The notes under the pieces are model-generated. The model was not told the DNA's origin, did no database searches, and was given only the letters and a program-made list of their open reading frames with translations. Shown here in pieces: positions 1 to 11,657 of a DNA stretch of 22,692 bases. Where the stretch lies: the IMG/VR virus record IMGVR_UViG_3300042444_000965, positions 1 through 22,692 of that record, one strand, 5' to 3'. Both the position numbers and the translations under genes were made by a program. The stretch's first letter is position 1; each line of letters opens with the position of its first letter. Origin of the DNA: a virus.

Positions 1-192
1 AATTCGTCAAACGTCACAGCCGTTGGCTACGATGCCGAAAGTCAGACTGTATATGTTCAATTCTTAAACGGCTCGACTTACGCCTATAAGGGGGTTCCGG
101 AACACGAATTTGAGAACCTGCTCACCGCGCCTTCCGTTGGGTCCTACCTTAACCGGAATTTCAAGAACGTTTACCCATACGAGCGTACTTAA
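1..192 (+). CDS. KTSC-domain protein, 3' end only
   Basis: The frame is open from the first base and ends with TAA at 190-192, giving 63 residues; the start lies off the window. The translation holds the KTSC-type pattern: [10 protein letters not shown], then a strand reading [17 protein letters not shown], then a helix and [14 protein letters not shown] before a Tyr-rich end (VYPYERT). KTSC is a small domain of about 60 residues named for the KTSC residues in some members. It occurs alone or fused to other domains and has no established biochemical role. Here it ends 20 bp before hsdR on the same strand, so the two may be cotranscribed. KTSC proteins are also seen next to restriction and phage genes, so the location fits but proves nothing. 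Domain assignment is fairly secure; function is unknown. Confidence 0.8.
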   Translation, partial: NSSNVTAVGYDAESQTVYVQFLNGSTYAYKGVPEHEFENLLTAPSVGSYLNRNFKNVYPYERT

Positions 193-212
193 CGCGGAGC
201 TGGAATATTGAA

Positions 213-3365
<3,153 letters not shown>

Positions 3366-3657
3366 CCAGAATAGTACGAGTTTGTAATTCAGCGAAACAT
3401 AGATTCCCCCTAGTCGTCGGGCTTCCCAGACCCGACGGCTCACTGCATTCAACCAAAGTGTCAAAGAGGAAGCCAACATCGGAGATATTCGGGACGTGGT
3501 GCGCTCCAAAAGGTTCCGAGGCTAAATAGGCAAAGTTCCAAGGGGAAATGGTAGTGGCCATGCGCTGCTTCGAGAGAGCCGTTTTACCAGTGATGGAGCG
3601 ATTTGTTTTGATTGGGCCCCTCGTCTTTTTCCGAGGCGGCAAGCGAGCAAACACAAT
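3366..3657. other. Convergent intergenic region with two small stem-loops
   Basis: This 292-bp stretch separates the 3' ends of hsdR (+) and the phage late operon (-). I see no convincing gene in it. It has two inverted repeats: CGTCGGG (3415-3421) with CCCGACG (3431-3437), loop 9 nt; and CCTCG (3619-3623) with CGAGG (3632-3636), loop 8 nt. Either could help end transcription from one side, but neither is followed by a clear T-tract. Base composition is lower in GC than the flanks. If the phage genes are an integrated prophage, one attachment site might lie here, but a second copy for comparison is not in the window. Confidence 0.5.
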
Positions 3658-4083
3658 TTACCCTCCCCACAGCACCCCGTTCACCTGGTCAAACTGGAAC
3701 GTGAACGGATCCGAGCTCCCGCTGAGGGCAATCGGCACGCCGTAGTCGGCCCAGCAAATTAGGTCTTTGTTGGTGGCCGTGAAGTTGTAGAGCGCGGCGT
3801 ATTGCCAAGTACTGACGGCTCCGCTGGGGGTGAAGGTGTAGTCCTGGAGGAAGAGCCTCCAGATTCCAGTTGAGGCTCCATCGTCGAAGCTGAGCCGGGT
3901 CAGCGGGAAGCCGTTGGCCGTGTAGCCGCCGCCGGCGGCGATTTCGGTGAGGTTGGCTTTCACGGTGTTGGAGATCACTGGCTCGACGTTGGTCAACATC
4001 AGGTAGATGCTGTCCGAGCTGAGGTTGTGAATCTTCTTGGCGAGAGCTCCGGGGAAGGAGCGGAAGCGAGTGGTGCTGGGCAT
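3658..4083 (-). CDS. Putative virion protein, last gene of late operon
   Basis: A 141-aa protein, ATG at 4083 and TAA at 3658, 12 bp after the preceding gene. The sequence is beta-rich with no signal peptide. Its centre reads GGGYTANGFPLTRLSFDDG and the C-terminal half carries the pattern WQYAALYNFT...LICWADYGVPIALSG...FTFQFDQVNGVLWG. This matches a class of short proteins often found beside tail-fibre genes in tailed phages, in which an 'aliYn..........a..dfG' motif ends in a short hydrophobic 'G(i/v)l' tail. Their exact role is not settled; attachment or decoration of the tail tip is likely. As the last gene of the operon it sits where receptor-binding or fibre-associated proteins usually lie. 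Confidence is high that it is coding and phage-derived, moderate for its being structural. Confidence 0.72.
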   Translation of the reverse strand: MPSTTRFRSFPGALAKKIHNLSSDSIYLMLTNVEPVISNTVKANLTEIAAGGGYTANGFPLTRLSFDDGASTGIWRLFLQDYTFTPSGAVSTWQYAALYNFTATNKDLICWADYGVPIALSGSSDPFTFQFDQVNGVLWGG

Positions 4084-4095
4084 GGTCGAGAACTC

Positions 4096-4503
4096 CTAGG
4101 AATTGCCTTCGGTGATGGTGAAGCTGGTGATCGTGACGGAGCCGCCCGAGACGATTGAAGTGGAACTAAGAGTCAAATCACCGCCACCTCCGGTCGAGGT
4201 GGCGTTACCTTGTATTTCGCAGGTCGTTCCGTCGCTGCGGTAGATGCGGAAGTGGCCGGCGGTGCCGGTGGCGTCGGCGCTGGCGTCTTGCCAGGTGCCG
4301 GCGAGCGAGACGGCTCCACCGGACGCCGCTGCCATCCAGTCGGCCGGTAGGTTCAAGGTCGCCAAGACGGTCCCGCTGTCGGCTGAACCGCAGTTCGCCG
4401 GGACTGAGCCGGAGCGGATTTTCATCACGGCCGAGGCCCCGACGTGGGACTCGATCTGGTTTGCTCGCGAGTTGCGAAGATTGGTGCTGAACTGAAGTGC
4501 CAT
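4096..4503 (-). CDS. Putative virion protein (short tail-associated family)
   Basis: I place the start at the ATG at 4503 (MALQFSTNLRNSRANQIESH), giving 135 aa. The frame stays open up to 4698, but the extra 65 residues are Arg/Pro-rich and overlap the upstream gene, while a good ribosome site (AGGTGG) lies just before 4503. The protein has the layout of a widespread phage family: 'LR N.R...I...vGasA.lkI.SG..Pancg.adsGt.lat..LP.dWmaaAsgGavsl.GtW...a.atGtaghFRIy.sdGttc.iqG'. Here residues through GHFRIYRSDGTTCEIQG fit closely. The final ~35 residues are Ser/Thr/Gly-rich beta strand (SGGSVTITSFTITEGNS). Members lie near tail-fibre genes and are presumed virion proteins; no enzymatic residues are evident. 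It sits between the paralogous fibre-like proteins and the last operon gene. Confidence 0.75.
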   Translation of the reverse strand: MALQFSTNLRNSRANQIESHVGASAVMKIRSGSVPANCGSADSGTVLATLNLPADWMAAASGGAVSLAGTWQDASADATGTAGHFRIYRSDGTTCEIQGNATSTGGGGDLTLSSTSIVSGGSVTITSFTITEGNS

Positions 4504-4528
4504 GAACCACCTGTAGAGTAAAACTGCG

Positions 4529-5905
4529 TTAAACCGTGAAAGAACCCGAACTGGAAACGGACGAAGCGGAAGTCGATGCGGATGTGGCTCCGAGCCGGGC
4601 AAACGCCTTTTGCGAGAACCCGACCGCCGACGTTTGCAGCAGCCCGCCCGAGAGGCTCCCCTCGATTGGTCCGAGGATGCGTCCGCTGTCGGATTCACCG
4701 CCCGGAGTTGTGATCGAAGAGGGAGTCGGCGGCGGTGGGGGAGGGTTCGACGGGTCGCGGATTAGCGGAACCGTATCGTCCCGCTGGGTTTCCATCAGCT
4801 CGAGGGAACAGTAGATGCAACGGACCTGGACCGAGCCGGGCGAGTAAACCGGCATGTCTGCTCCGCCCAGCCAGCAATTCACGCTCCACTTGTAATTCCA
4901 TTTGGCGGGATCGCTGAAGGTTGACGGATTGAACGTGCTCAGCGGCAGCACTAGCGTGACGCCGGTCTGGAGCGACTGGTCCGGAAGATAGAAGTCATTG
5001 AAGTTTGCGTCGAACTCGCCAGCGGTGAATTTCTTCGGCTGCCTCGACATCCAGAGAGGGTGGATCGTTTGCGAGACGGTGCCTGAAAGCGGCTCGACCT
5101 GGCCCAGTCGCGTGGACTCGACCCGCGCGTTGAGCGTCAGCCCCGGATAGCCAAACCCGATTGTGCGGCCCGTTGGTCCGTCCTTGAGCGGGCTGCGATT
5201 GCGGAAGACCACGAACGTGAGCTGCAGTACACCGCGGAACTGTTGCCGGTACCGCGACTGGATGAGCGCCAGCGGCTGGCCGCCGGCTCGCTCGGCCGCG
5301 ACGGCCTGAAAAGACTCCAGCCCAGGTAGGTAAGCCGGCAGTTGAGTCATGCCGTAGGGCACACCGACGAACGGAACCGGGACTCCTCCCCAAATCCAAT
5401 TCTGGAAAGTCTCCCAGAAGCCCGTGTTGAGGTAAGGCACTCCGACCACCGACGAACCCGCGTAAAACCGTTGACCGTGCGCTCGCCGCGAGACGTTCTT
5501 AACCGCCGCGCTGCCCCCGCCAACCCATCCGAGCACCGCCGCCTTGCCGACCAGCTTCGGTTCGATGGTTTCCAAAAGCCGGGCGTATGAACTGGTTGAA
5601 AAATCCGGCTTCACTGCCGGAAACACTGCCTCGGCATGAAGCAGTTTTCCACCTGCCGGAGTCGCGCCCATCGACTCGGGCGGAAACACTTTGACCAGCT
5701 CGCCGGCGATCATTCGAGCGCCCGAAAGATTGCGGACGTTCACTGTGAGATTGGGAAAGAAACTGGTGGAGCTCGCCGGATCGGCCGGCAGCCCCGAGCG
5801 TTTGGCCTGGGTCTCGCGGGCAACGTCAACCAGCTCCCGCCAAGCGCGAACTGAGCGCGGGAGTCGGTCGCCGGGCCTGAGATGCTGGAACGGGTCTTGG
5901 CTCAT
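4529..5905 (-). CDS. Tandem paralogous virion protein A (458 aa)
   Basis: This is the third of three related genes in translation order. The ATG at 5905 overlaps the stop of the preceding paralog by 4 bp (ATGA). Features shared with its two neighbours: an N-terminal 'GDRLPRSVRAWRELVDVA' segment, a first strand VNVRNLSGARMIAGELV, a core AAVLGWVGGGSA followed by a VGVPYL strand, FDANFNDF, and the sequence LELMETQRDD ending near residue 377. After that comes a Pro-rich linker (PPPPPP), ILGPIEG and an ~80-residue Ser/Ala-rich C-terminal tail ending SSVSSSGSFTV. There is no signal peptide and no recognised catalytic motif. The place in the operon (after tape measure and a distal tail protein) suggests a tail-tip or fibre protein. 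That role is inferred; the family has no name I can assign. Confidence 0.75.
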   Translation of the reverse strand: MSQDPFQHLRPGDRLPRSVRAWRELVDVARETQAKRSGLPADPASSTSFFPNLTVNVRNLSGARMIAGELVKVFPPESMGATPAGGKLLHAEAVFPAVKPDFSTSSYARLLETIEPKLVGKAAVLGWVGGGSAAVKNVSRRAHGQRFYAGSSVVGVPYLNTGFWETFQNWIWGGVPVPFVGVPYGMTQLPAYLPGLESFQAVAAERAGGQPLALIQSRYRQQFRGVLQLTFVVFRNRSPLKDGPTGRTIGFGYPGLTLNARVESTRLGQVEPLSGTVSQTIHPLWMSRQPKKFTAGEFDANFNDFYLPDQSLQTGVTLVLPLSTFNPSTFSDPAKWNYKWSVNCWLGGADMPVYSPGSVQVRCIYCSLELMETQRDDTVPLIRDPSNPPPPPPTPSSITTPGGESDSGRILGPIEGSLSGGLLQTSAVGFSQKAFARLGATSASTSASSVSSSGSFTV

Positions 5906-7455
5906 GCGCCTCCTCCGCCAAAGCCGGAAACCGTTGCGCCCGCGCTGAGTGTGGCATTGGCGGCGGTCAACGAGGCTGCACCGCTAACCGGTCCACTGGA
6001 GTAGCTACCTGAAGCAGCCAAAGAGGAATCCGCTGCGACCAACGCGGCCGAGCCGCTAACCGGTCCACTTGAAAAGCTCCCTGAAGCAGCCAGTGTACAG
6101 CCAGCCAGCTGCATCTCGGCTGAGCCGCGTACCGAGCCGAACCCGGTGGAGATCCGCCGCACCAAATTGCTGCCTTGCGTTTTTGGTGCCTGAGCCGGCG
6201 AAAAACCAATTGGCCCGAAAACGTCAGGACCAATGGAACCTGAACTGCTCGGGCTTGGCCCCGGCGTGATCACGGGTGGGATGACGGTTCCGTCGGAGCG
6301 GATCGCATCGTCGCGGTCGGTCTCGAAGATCTGCACCACCTCCGGGCCGGGCACCGCGAATGCTTCGGGAGGCACGGTGTTGGTGATGTTCCAGCCGCTG
6401 ACCAGCGAACCGCTGACGTTGAACCGGTAAAGCGCCGAGCGAGCCATTGCGTTGGCTTCGCTTTCACCCTTTTGCCAAAGATTCTTGCTTGAGAAATTGA
6501 CTGGAATTGAAAACGTCTGGGAGATCGGCCGGGGAGGAACTCCGCCATTTGGATTGAAGGCGGTGCCGGTCACGAGCGGGTCGAAATTAAAGTTCCCGCT
6601 GTAGGCGTTGGGCGCGGCGTTGAAGCCGACGATGGCCGGATGCCAGCAGATTGGTTCCAGCCAAATCTGATTCTGGCCGCCGTATTCGCTTTGGCGAAAA
6701 GTTTGCACGGCGGGCGGCGAAAAAAAGTTATTCGTGCCGCCCCAAATCGAATAGTTATGGTAGGTCCGAAGTTCAACCGAAGCGTTCCACCAGCCATGCT
6801 GGTCGGCTGGATTCCGCAGTTCCAAAGTAGTCCCGTAAAACGGAAAATTCCTGTATCCCAGCGACTCCATTCCGGGGAACCGCGCCTCAGGCGAGCCGCT
6901 GTAATTCAAACCAAACAGTTCGCCGAACCAAGCATGCCGCCCGACTGTGCTTGCCGCTCTGGGAAAATCCTGCCGAGCGGCCTGAACGTAAGCCAGCCCG
7001 GTAAAGGTCGTCCCGCCATAGGCTCGCTGCGGCTGAGTCCGTCTCCAGGCCTGCCCGCCGTAAACGTAATTGGCCCCGCGACGCCCCGGTCCAAGCCAAC
7101 CGAGGATCACCGCTGGACCGGCGCAGCCCGGAGGCAAGCGTTTCAGCGGCCGCGCGTAGGTGGCCCAGCCGGGTACATACGAAACCATCGGAAACACGAC
7201 CTGCCCGTTGTAGAAGTCGCCGGAGCCGGAATGTTTGCCGATCGGGATTGGCTGGTCGTCGGGTATCTGAAACTGAGTCGTATTGCGAATGAAGATGACG
7301 CGGTGAGGATAGTAGTCGGTTGAGACGGACGCATCGCCTGCGGGCCTGGAGTCCGAGTCGGCGTCTGCCCGGGCTCCATCTAGTAGCGAGTTAATGAGCG
7401 TTGCCGAACCTGGCAAGCTCTGTCCGGTGACTGGAAGTGCATAGGGGTCGCTCAT
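5902..7455 (-). CDS. Tandem paralogous virion protein B (517 aa)
   Basis: The middle and longest of three paralogs; ATG at 7455 and stop at 5902 both lie in ATGA overlaps with its neighbours. It shares the first strand VIFIRNTTQFQIPDDQPIP, the core AVILGWLGPG, and VVQIFETDRDD ending near residue 383, followed by GPIGFSP. The N-terminus (SLPGSATLINSLLDGARADA) resembles the short helix at the start of the other two. Its C-terminal ~134 residues are distinctive. Two near-identical 24-residue units, each with ASGS(F/Y)SSGPVSG(S/A)A, form a low-complexity Ala/Ser/Gly tail ending GFGGGGA. Such tails could act as flexible or beta-solenoid arms. No catalytic motif was recognised. A tail-tip or fibre role is inferred from position; I cannot name the family. 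Confidence 0.75.
   Translation of the reverse strand: MSDPYALPVTGQSLPGSATLINSLLDGARADADSDSRPAGDASVSTDYYPHRVIFIRNTTQFQIPDDQPIPIGKHSGSGDFYNGQVVFPMVSYVPGWATYARPLKRLPPGCAGPAVILGWLGPGRRGANYVYGGQAWRRTQPQRAYGGTTFTGLAYVQAARQDFPRAASTVGRHAWFGELFGLNYSGSPEARFPGMESLGYRNFPFYGTTLELRNPADQHGWWNASVELRTYHNYSIWGGTNNFFSPPAVQTFRQSEYGGQNQIWLEPICWHPAIVGFNAAPNAYSGNFNFDPLVTGTAFNPNGGVPPRPISQTFSIPVNFSSKNLWQKGESEANAMARSALYRFNVSGSLVSGWNITNTVPPEAFAVPGPEVVQIFETDRDDAIRSDGTVIPPVITPGPSPSSSGSIGPDVFGPIGFSPAQAPKTQGSNLVRRISTGFGSVRGSAEMQLAGCTLAASGSFSSGPVSGSAALVAADSSLAASGSYSSGPVSGAASLTAANATLSAGATVSGFGGGGA
5975..6118 (-). repeat. 72-bp tandem repeat, two copies, coding
   Basis: Two adjacent 72-bp copies (5975-6046 and 6047-6118) lie within the C-terminal tail of paralog B. 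The best-conserved core runs 5981-6018 against 6053-6090, starting CCGCTAACCGGTCCACT in both. Each unit encodes 24 residues with ASGS(F/Y)SSGPVSG. The unit length is a multiple of three, so copy-number change would preserve the frame. Confidence 0.85.
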
Positions 7456-8813
7456 GTCCCGCCGCTCCCCGTGTTGGCGGTGCCAGAAGCAGAAACGGTC
7501 GCCGAGGTCAGCGAAGCGGAAGCTTGACCATTCCGTAAGAAAAACAGGGGCGTTTTTATTACAGCCGAGTCCCCGCGTGTGCTGGCACCGACACGAAACG
7601 AACTGTCTCGGACGAGTGGTCCGATTTCGCTTGATTGCGTCCGGGACCCATTACCGAGAAATGGCGAAAGCGGGTTGCCGCTGCGGTCCCGCGAGTCGTC
7701 CCGGTCGATCTCCAGCAGCTCGACCATGCAGCCGGCTATCTTCACCGTCGGCAGTAACGGGCAGAGGTCTCGGCCGCGGCGGACAATTACGGTCCAGTAA
7801 AGATCCCCGCGAAAAAGATCCGTGGGTGATCCGAGCATGAACGGCGCGACAATCGTGCGGAACTCGCGTAGGTTCTCCGGCGGGACGCTTCCCGAGCTGC
7901 CGTCGGGAGTAAGCGGCGAGTTGTTGAAGTTGATGTCGAAGCCGCCGCCGGAAAACTGCCTGATGCAGCGATTGAAGAGGACCGGCCCGATGGTCCAGCG
8001 TTGAGCGAAATTGTCGGTACTTATCGATAAGTCCCGGCCAATATTGACTCCGACAATCAGCTCGCAGTCACCGTACAGAAACCCGCTGCGCAGGTTCACT
8101 CGCGGGCGCGAGACCATCAGCCGCATCGTCAGGGTCCCCACCAAGCGGCAGGGATGCACCGGCTGGTAAGCGTCCCAGAGTTTCTCCCGGCCGCCATCGC
8201 GAAGCGGAATGAACTCCAGTCCATCGATTGAGCTGGGCTTAGTTGCGGGACCGGGCACACCCGAAAGCGATCCGCCACTGCCAGACATAGGGATGGGAAT
8301 CCAATCGGCCTCGACGCCGGTAAACGGTTGGCTTTCATGTTTGGCTTGATTTAAAAACGGAACGCCAATGAAAGGTTTCCCGGCCCAGTGCCGGCGAGGT
8401 CCCAGCTGCGAGACTCCGTCGGGCAGATGCCCCAGCAGCACGGCCCGTCCTGCATTGCCCGGCTCTATCCGGTCGAGTGTCCGTACGAATGAGCAGGCCT
8501 CGGGTGCAACGATTCTGCCGGAAGCCGGCCAGATGACCGGTACCTGATGCAGCTTGGATGTGGTCGAGTTGCCAAACGGGAGAGTGCCGCTGGGCATTTG
8601 GACGTGACAGAGAGTCCCCGGCTCAATCCGGAAATTTTGAGCGTTGCGGACCTCGAGCATTTCGTAAGGGTAAGAGTCGAGAAACTGCTCGTCGCCCGAG
8701 GGCGGCGGGGAGTTTCGCTGGCGGCGATGTTTGGCGGCCCGCAGAGCCGCGTTCCAGGTCCGGCTCGACCTGGGCAGTTTGCCATTGCGGTTGACTTTAC
8801 CGAGCGGGTCCAT
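7452..8813 (-). CDS. Tandem paralogous virion protein C (453 aa)
   Basis: First of the three paralogs in translation order. Its ATG at 8813 overlaps the preceding stop by one base (TGATG) and its own stop overlaps paralog B by 4 bp. It begins with a Lys/Arg-rich segment (NGKLPRSSRTWNAALRAAKH) like the start of paralog A, then LEVRNAQNFRIEPGTLCHV, RTLDRIEPGNAGRAVLLGHL, GKPFIGVPFLN, FDINFNNSPL and VELLEIDRDD ending near residue 373, then EIGPLVRD. The C-terminal ~80 residues end in a Ser/Ala/Thr tail (SASLTSATVSASGTANTGS). The shared blocks occur at similar spacing in all three proteins, which shows tandem duplication followed by strong divergence. Likely a tail-tip or fibre component; biochemical role unknown. 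Confidence 0.75.
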   Translation of the reverse strand: MDPLGKVNRNGKLPRSSRTWNAALRAAKHRRQRNSPPPSGDEQFLDSYPYEMLEVRNAQNFRIEPGTLCHVQMPSGTLPFGNSTTSKLHQVPVIWPASGRIVAPEACSFVRTLDRIEPGNAGRAVLLGHLPDGVSQLGPRRHWAGKPFIGVPFLNQAKHESQPFTGVEADWIPIPMSGSGGSLSGVPGPATKPSSIDGLEFIPLRDGGREKLWDAYQPVHPCRLVGTLTMRLMVSRPRVNLRSGFLYGDCELIVGVNIGRDLSISTDNFAQRWTIGPVLFNRCIRQFSGGGFDINFNNSPLTPDGSSGSVPPENLREFRTIVAPFMLGSPTDLFRGDLYWTVIVRRGRDLCPLLPTVKIAGCMVELLEIDRDDSRDRSGNPLSPFLGNGSRTQSSEIGPLVRDSSFRVGASTRGDSAVIKTPLFFLRNGQASASLTSATVSASGTANTGSGGT

Positions 8814-9625
8814 CAGGTGCCGATCCCCAGCGTCGCGAAGTCTCCATACTGGTAAACCTGCTGGACGTAGACACCCTGAGCCTTGGGCTTGAGCGCGTTG
8901 GTCGGGCTATCGACCTCCTTGCACCAGTTGACCCAGAGATACTCCCAGCCCCGTTTGCTGGCGACCGAGACGCCAGCAACGCTCAGACCGGTAGCGTTGG
9001 GGCTGGCGGCAAAGCGAAACGAGATCTCCCAGTCGTCGTCACCGCGTTTTGAACCGCTTGCCCCAAGGAACAAGACTTCGCCTTGGGCAAACCCTTTGAA
9101 CGAGCTGCCGTTTACTTTGCCGGTCGCGTTAAACAGAGCCAGCTTGTAGGCCCCAGTCACGGTCGCCGCCGGAAGCACATGCGTCTCGGAGAAGTTGAAG
9201 ACCGGAGCCTGGACCTCGACGCCATTGATTCGCTCGCCATCGAAGTTCACCGCATTGGCCATATCGGGCGCGGTTGCGGGATACTTGGTCGTCGCAATCG
9301 CGTAGGAAACCTGCTTGGTCCCGCCGCCCGTCTCGAACTGGTAACTCGACTCGCCCTGCTGCAGCTCGTCCTTGTCGAGCGACCGTTTTGTAAACGTGCA
9401 AGTTCCGTCGAACAGCTGGAAGTCGATGTAGTCGAGCGTGAAGACCCGCTTGCTCAGCACAAAGCCATCGACCGTGACGCTGGCCGGTACAGCCGCAATC
9501 AGCGCGGCGTAAGCCACATCGCGATCGTCGGTGCCGCGAATCTTGAAGTTGTACTCTTCGCTCGACTCGGCAAAGTTACCGGTGCGGCGGGGAGATCGGA
9601 CGTACTGTTCGCAGGTGACTGGCAT
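8813..9625 (-). CDS. Putative distal tail protein (270 aa)
   Basis: ATG at 9625, four bases after the tape measure stop, and a stop shared with paralog C (TGATG). The protein is beta-rich with few charged clusters. Recognisable blocks are EYNFKIRGTDDRDVAYAALI near residues 24-43, a repeat of aromatic strands (VFTLDYIDFQLFDGTCTF), GTKQVSYAIATTKYP, and RGWEYLWVNWC near the C-terminus. The gene directly after a tape measure protein usually encodes the distal tail or baseplate-hub adaptor in siphoviruses, and the length (250-280 aa) fits. I do not recognise a named family from the sequence, so the Dit-like call rests on gene order. No transmembrane segment or signal peptide is visible. Confidence 0.65.
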   Translation of the reverse strand: MPVTCEQYVRSPRRTGNFAESSEEYNFKIRGTDDRDVAYAALIAAVPASVTVDGFVLSKRVFTLDYIDFQLFDGTCTFTKRSLDKDELQQGESSYQFETGGGTKQVSYAIATTKYPATAPDMANAVNFDGERINGVEVQAPVFNFSETHVLPAATVTGAYKLALFNATGKVNGSSFKGFAQGEVLFLGASGSKRGDDDWEISFRFAASPNATGLSVAGVSVASKRGWEYLWVNWCKEVDSPTNALKPKAQGVYVQQVYQYGDFATLGIGT

Positions 9626-9629
9626 TGTT

Positions 9630-11615
9630 TTATGGTCCCAGGCGGTTGGCTTTGGCGACGGCGGCCGGGATCTCCCGAATCAGCCGTCCAGTGTTGCGGG
9701 CGGTCTCTTCGCTGGAGCCGGCGATCTTCCGCTGCATGTCATCCCCCGGGCCGAACTGAAGCGCCTGCGCAGCGGAGAACGTGCCGACGGTGCGGCTCGC
9801 GGATTGCACTGCACTGGCTGCTTTTTCGGATTCAGCCTGAATGTCGATTGGGCTGGGTGCTCCGGGCCGGGCGGGTGCAGCGGGACTCTGTCCTGCGATG
9901 GCCTGCTCGGCTGCCGTATTGGCCGCGTCGAGCTTGGCCCGGGCCGCGGCTGCCTTGGCCGAACGCTCGGCTTTGGCTGCCTGGGCATCGGCGTTTCGCT
10001 GGTCGATGGTACGCTGCCGATCCTGCTCGAGCGCCTTGTCGATGTCCTTGCTCCGCTGGTCGATAGCGACTTGCCTTTGGTAGCGGGCGTCAAACCGCTG
10101 GCCGAGGATTTGCTCAGTCGAGGCATCACTGGCTGCGTTCTTCTGTGAAGTCTCGGCGTTGATCCGGTCGACCTCGGCCTGGACGTTAATCTCCGAGTCG
10201 AACAGGCTCTTGAGCCGTACCCAAGCCTTCTGCACAAACCCAATCGTCGAGTTCCAGGTCTTGGTCAGGAAGTTGGTAAAGTTGGTCCAGCTGTCGGTGA
10301 ACATCCCGATCGTTTCAATCCAGCCGATTTCCACAAACCCCCAGCTCTCATTGAAGAACTTGGCGATGCCGCTGATGGTACTGGTCCAGAGATTCAGCAG
10401 CGAAGTCGTGAAGTCGGTCCAGAGATTCTTCAGTCCGGCGATTCCCGTTTGCCACGCGGCGTCGATCGCCGTCCAAGCCAGTTCCATCGCCGCCCCAAGT
10501 TGCCCGGCCTGCAGCAGGCCCACAATGTTGCCGATGGTCCGGGAGACGGTCGCCAGCAAGGCCGAGAACTGCTCGCCCAGCCAGCCGACCATCGCGACGC
10601 CGAACTCAGTCTGCGTAGCGATCACCGCTCCCAGTGCGACGATGGCCGCGATGACCAGTCCCACGGGCGAGACGATTGCCGCAAACACCGCGGCCAGTAC
10701 GCCGCCAAGGGAAATCAGTCCACCGATCGCCGCCGAGAGGGCCAGCGAAGCGACTCCGAAGCTGACCAGTGCAGCACCCGCCGCACCGACCGCTGCGGCG
10801 ACGCCGGCAATCCAGACCACAAGTTCGCGGTTCTGGCTGATCCACTCTGCGACGCCCACGACAATCGGCGTCACGGTCTGAATGAGTGCAGTTAGAGCCG
10901 GCGCGAGGGCCGCTCCGATTTCAAATGCGACGTCTTTGACTACCGACCAGAGATTGGCCAGTGTGTCGCCGTAGAGTGTCGCGGCCGCAGCGTCGGCACC
11001 GCTCACCTGCAGGCCCAGGTCGCGTGCTTCCTGCCGCAGTGCCTTGACTCCGGCCGCACCCTGCGTCATCAGCGGAAGTAGATTCGCTCCTGACTTACCG
11101 AAGATGTCCATCACGGCCTTGGTCCGCAGGGCCGGGTCGGCGATGCCGCCGATAGCCTCGGCCAGTGCTTCAAACTGCATGTCGGGCGAGAGGCTCTGCA
11201 GGTCCTCGACTCGCAGGCCCAGCGCCGCTAGTGCTTCGATGGCACTACTGCTGCCGGTGGCCGCCTCGCCGAGCGTTTTGTTCATTTTATTGAGGCCGTT
11301 TTGCAGATCGCTCACGGCCACGTCCGACTGCCCGGCTGCGTGCCGCAGCTCGGAGAGTGCCTCGACCGAGACGCCGGTCCGGTCGCTCAGCTTGGAGAGT
11401 TCATCGCCGCTGGAGGAGAAGACCTGCACGCTGGCCGCCATCGGGCCGAGGATGGCACTGGAGAGCGCCGACATCCCGCCGCCGACAGCCGAGAGTCCCA
11501 TCCCGAACTTCTTCAGTTTCTCCTGGGCCGAGCGCAGGCCTTTGACCAGCGCCGAATCATTGGCACCGATCTCGACGAATGCCCTGCCGGCCCGGATTCC
11601 TGCTGCTGAAGACAT
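9630..11615 (-). CDS. Phage tail tape measure protein
   Basis: A 661-aa protein, ATG at 11615. The N-terminus AGRAFVEIGANDSALVKGL followed by LKKFGMGLSAVGGGMSALSS is typical of tape measure proteins. The segment 70-180 (SDRTGVSVEALSELRHAA...MDIFGKSGANLLPLM) is the conserved tape-measure core. A long hydrophobic stretch lies at about 264-333 (WIAGVAAAVGAAGAALVSFG, then LAAVFAAIVSP). A charged alanine-rich coiled coil covers about 505-590 and the C-terminus ends SEETARNTGRLIREIP. The protein sets tail length and is released during DNA delivery. With ~1.5 Å per residue (known rule for helical tape measures) it would suit a tail of roughly 100 nm; that figure is an inference. It follows a 167-bp gap that holds two hairpins. 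Confidence 0.93.
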   Translation of the reverse strand: MSSAAGIRAGRAFVEIGANDSALVKGLRSAQEKLKKFGMGLSAVGGGMSALSSAILGPMAASVQVFSSSGDELSKLSDRTGVSVEALSELRHAAGQSDVAVSDLQNGLNKMNKTLGEAATGSSSAIEALAALGLRVEDLQSLSPDMQFEALAEAIGGIADPALRTKAVMDIFGKSGANLLPLMTQGAAGVKALRQEARDLGLQVSGADAAAATLYGDTLANLWSVVKDVAFEIGAALAPALTALIQTVTPIVVGVAEWISQNRELVVWIAGVAAAVGAAGAALVSFGVASLALSAAIGGLISLGGVLAAVFAAIVSPVGLVIAAIVALGAVIATQTEFGVAMVGWLGEQFSALLATVSRTIGNIVGLLQAGQLGAAMELAWTAIDAAWQTGIAGLKNLWTDFTTSLLNLWTSTISGIAKFFNESWGFVEIGWIETIGMFTDSWTNFTNFLTKTWNSTIGFVQKAWVRLKSLFDSEINVQAEVDRINAETSQKNAASDASTEQILGQRFDARYQRQVAIDQRSKDIDKALEQDRQRTIDQRNADAQAAKAERSAKAAAARAKLDAANTAAEQAIAGQSPAAPARPGAPSPIDIQAESEKAASAVQSASRTVGTFSAAQALQFGPGDDMQRKIAGSSEETARNTGRLIREIPAAVAKANRLGP

Positions 11616-11657
11616 GGCTGAGTCGACGCTCCAAAAAGTGAGGGACGAAATTCGGCA

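Noticed and set aside
4504-4698. Extended N-terminus of the 135-aa virion protein
   Set aside because: The added residues are Arg/Pro/Ser-rich shadow sequence over the upstream gene, and family-type sequence begins at the ATG at 4503, which has a ribosome site.
9083-10066. 327-codon plus-strand frame over the tape measure and distal tail genes
   Set aside because: It is Arg/Gly/Leu-rich without motifs and lies opposite two better-supported genes.
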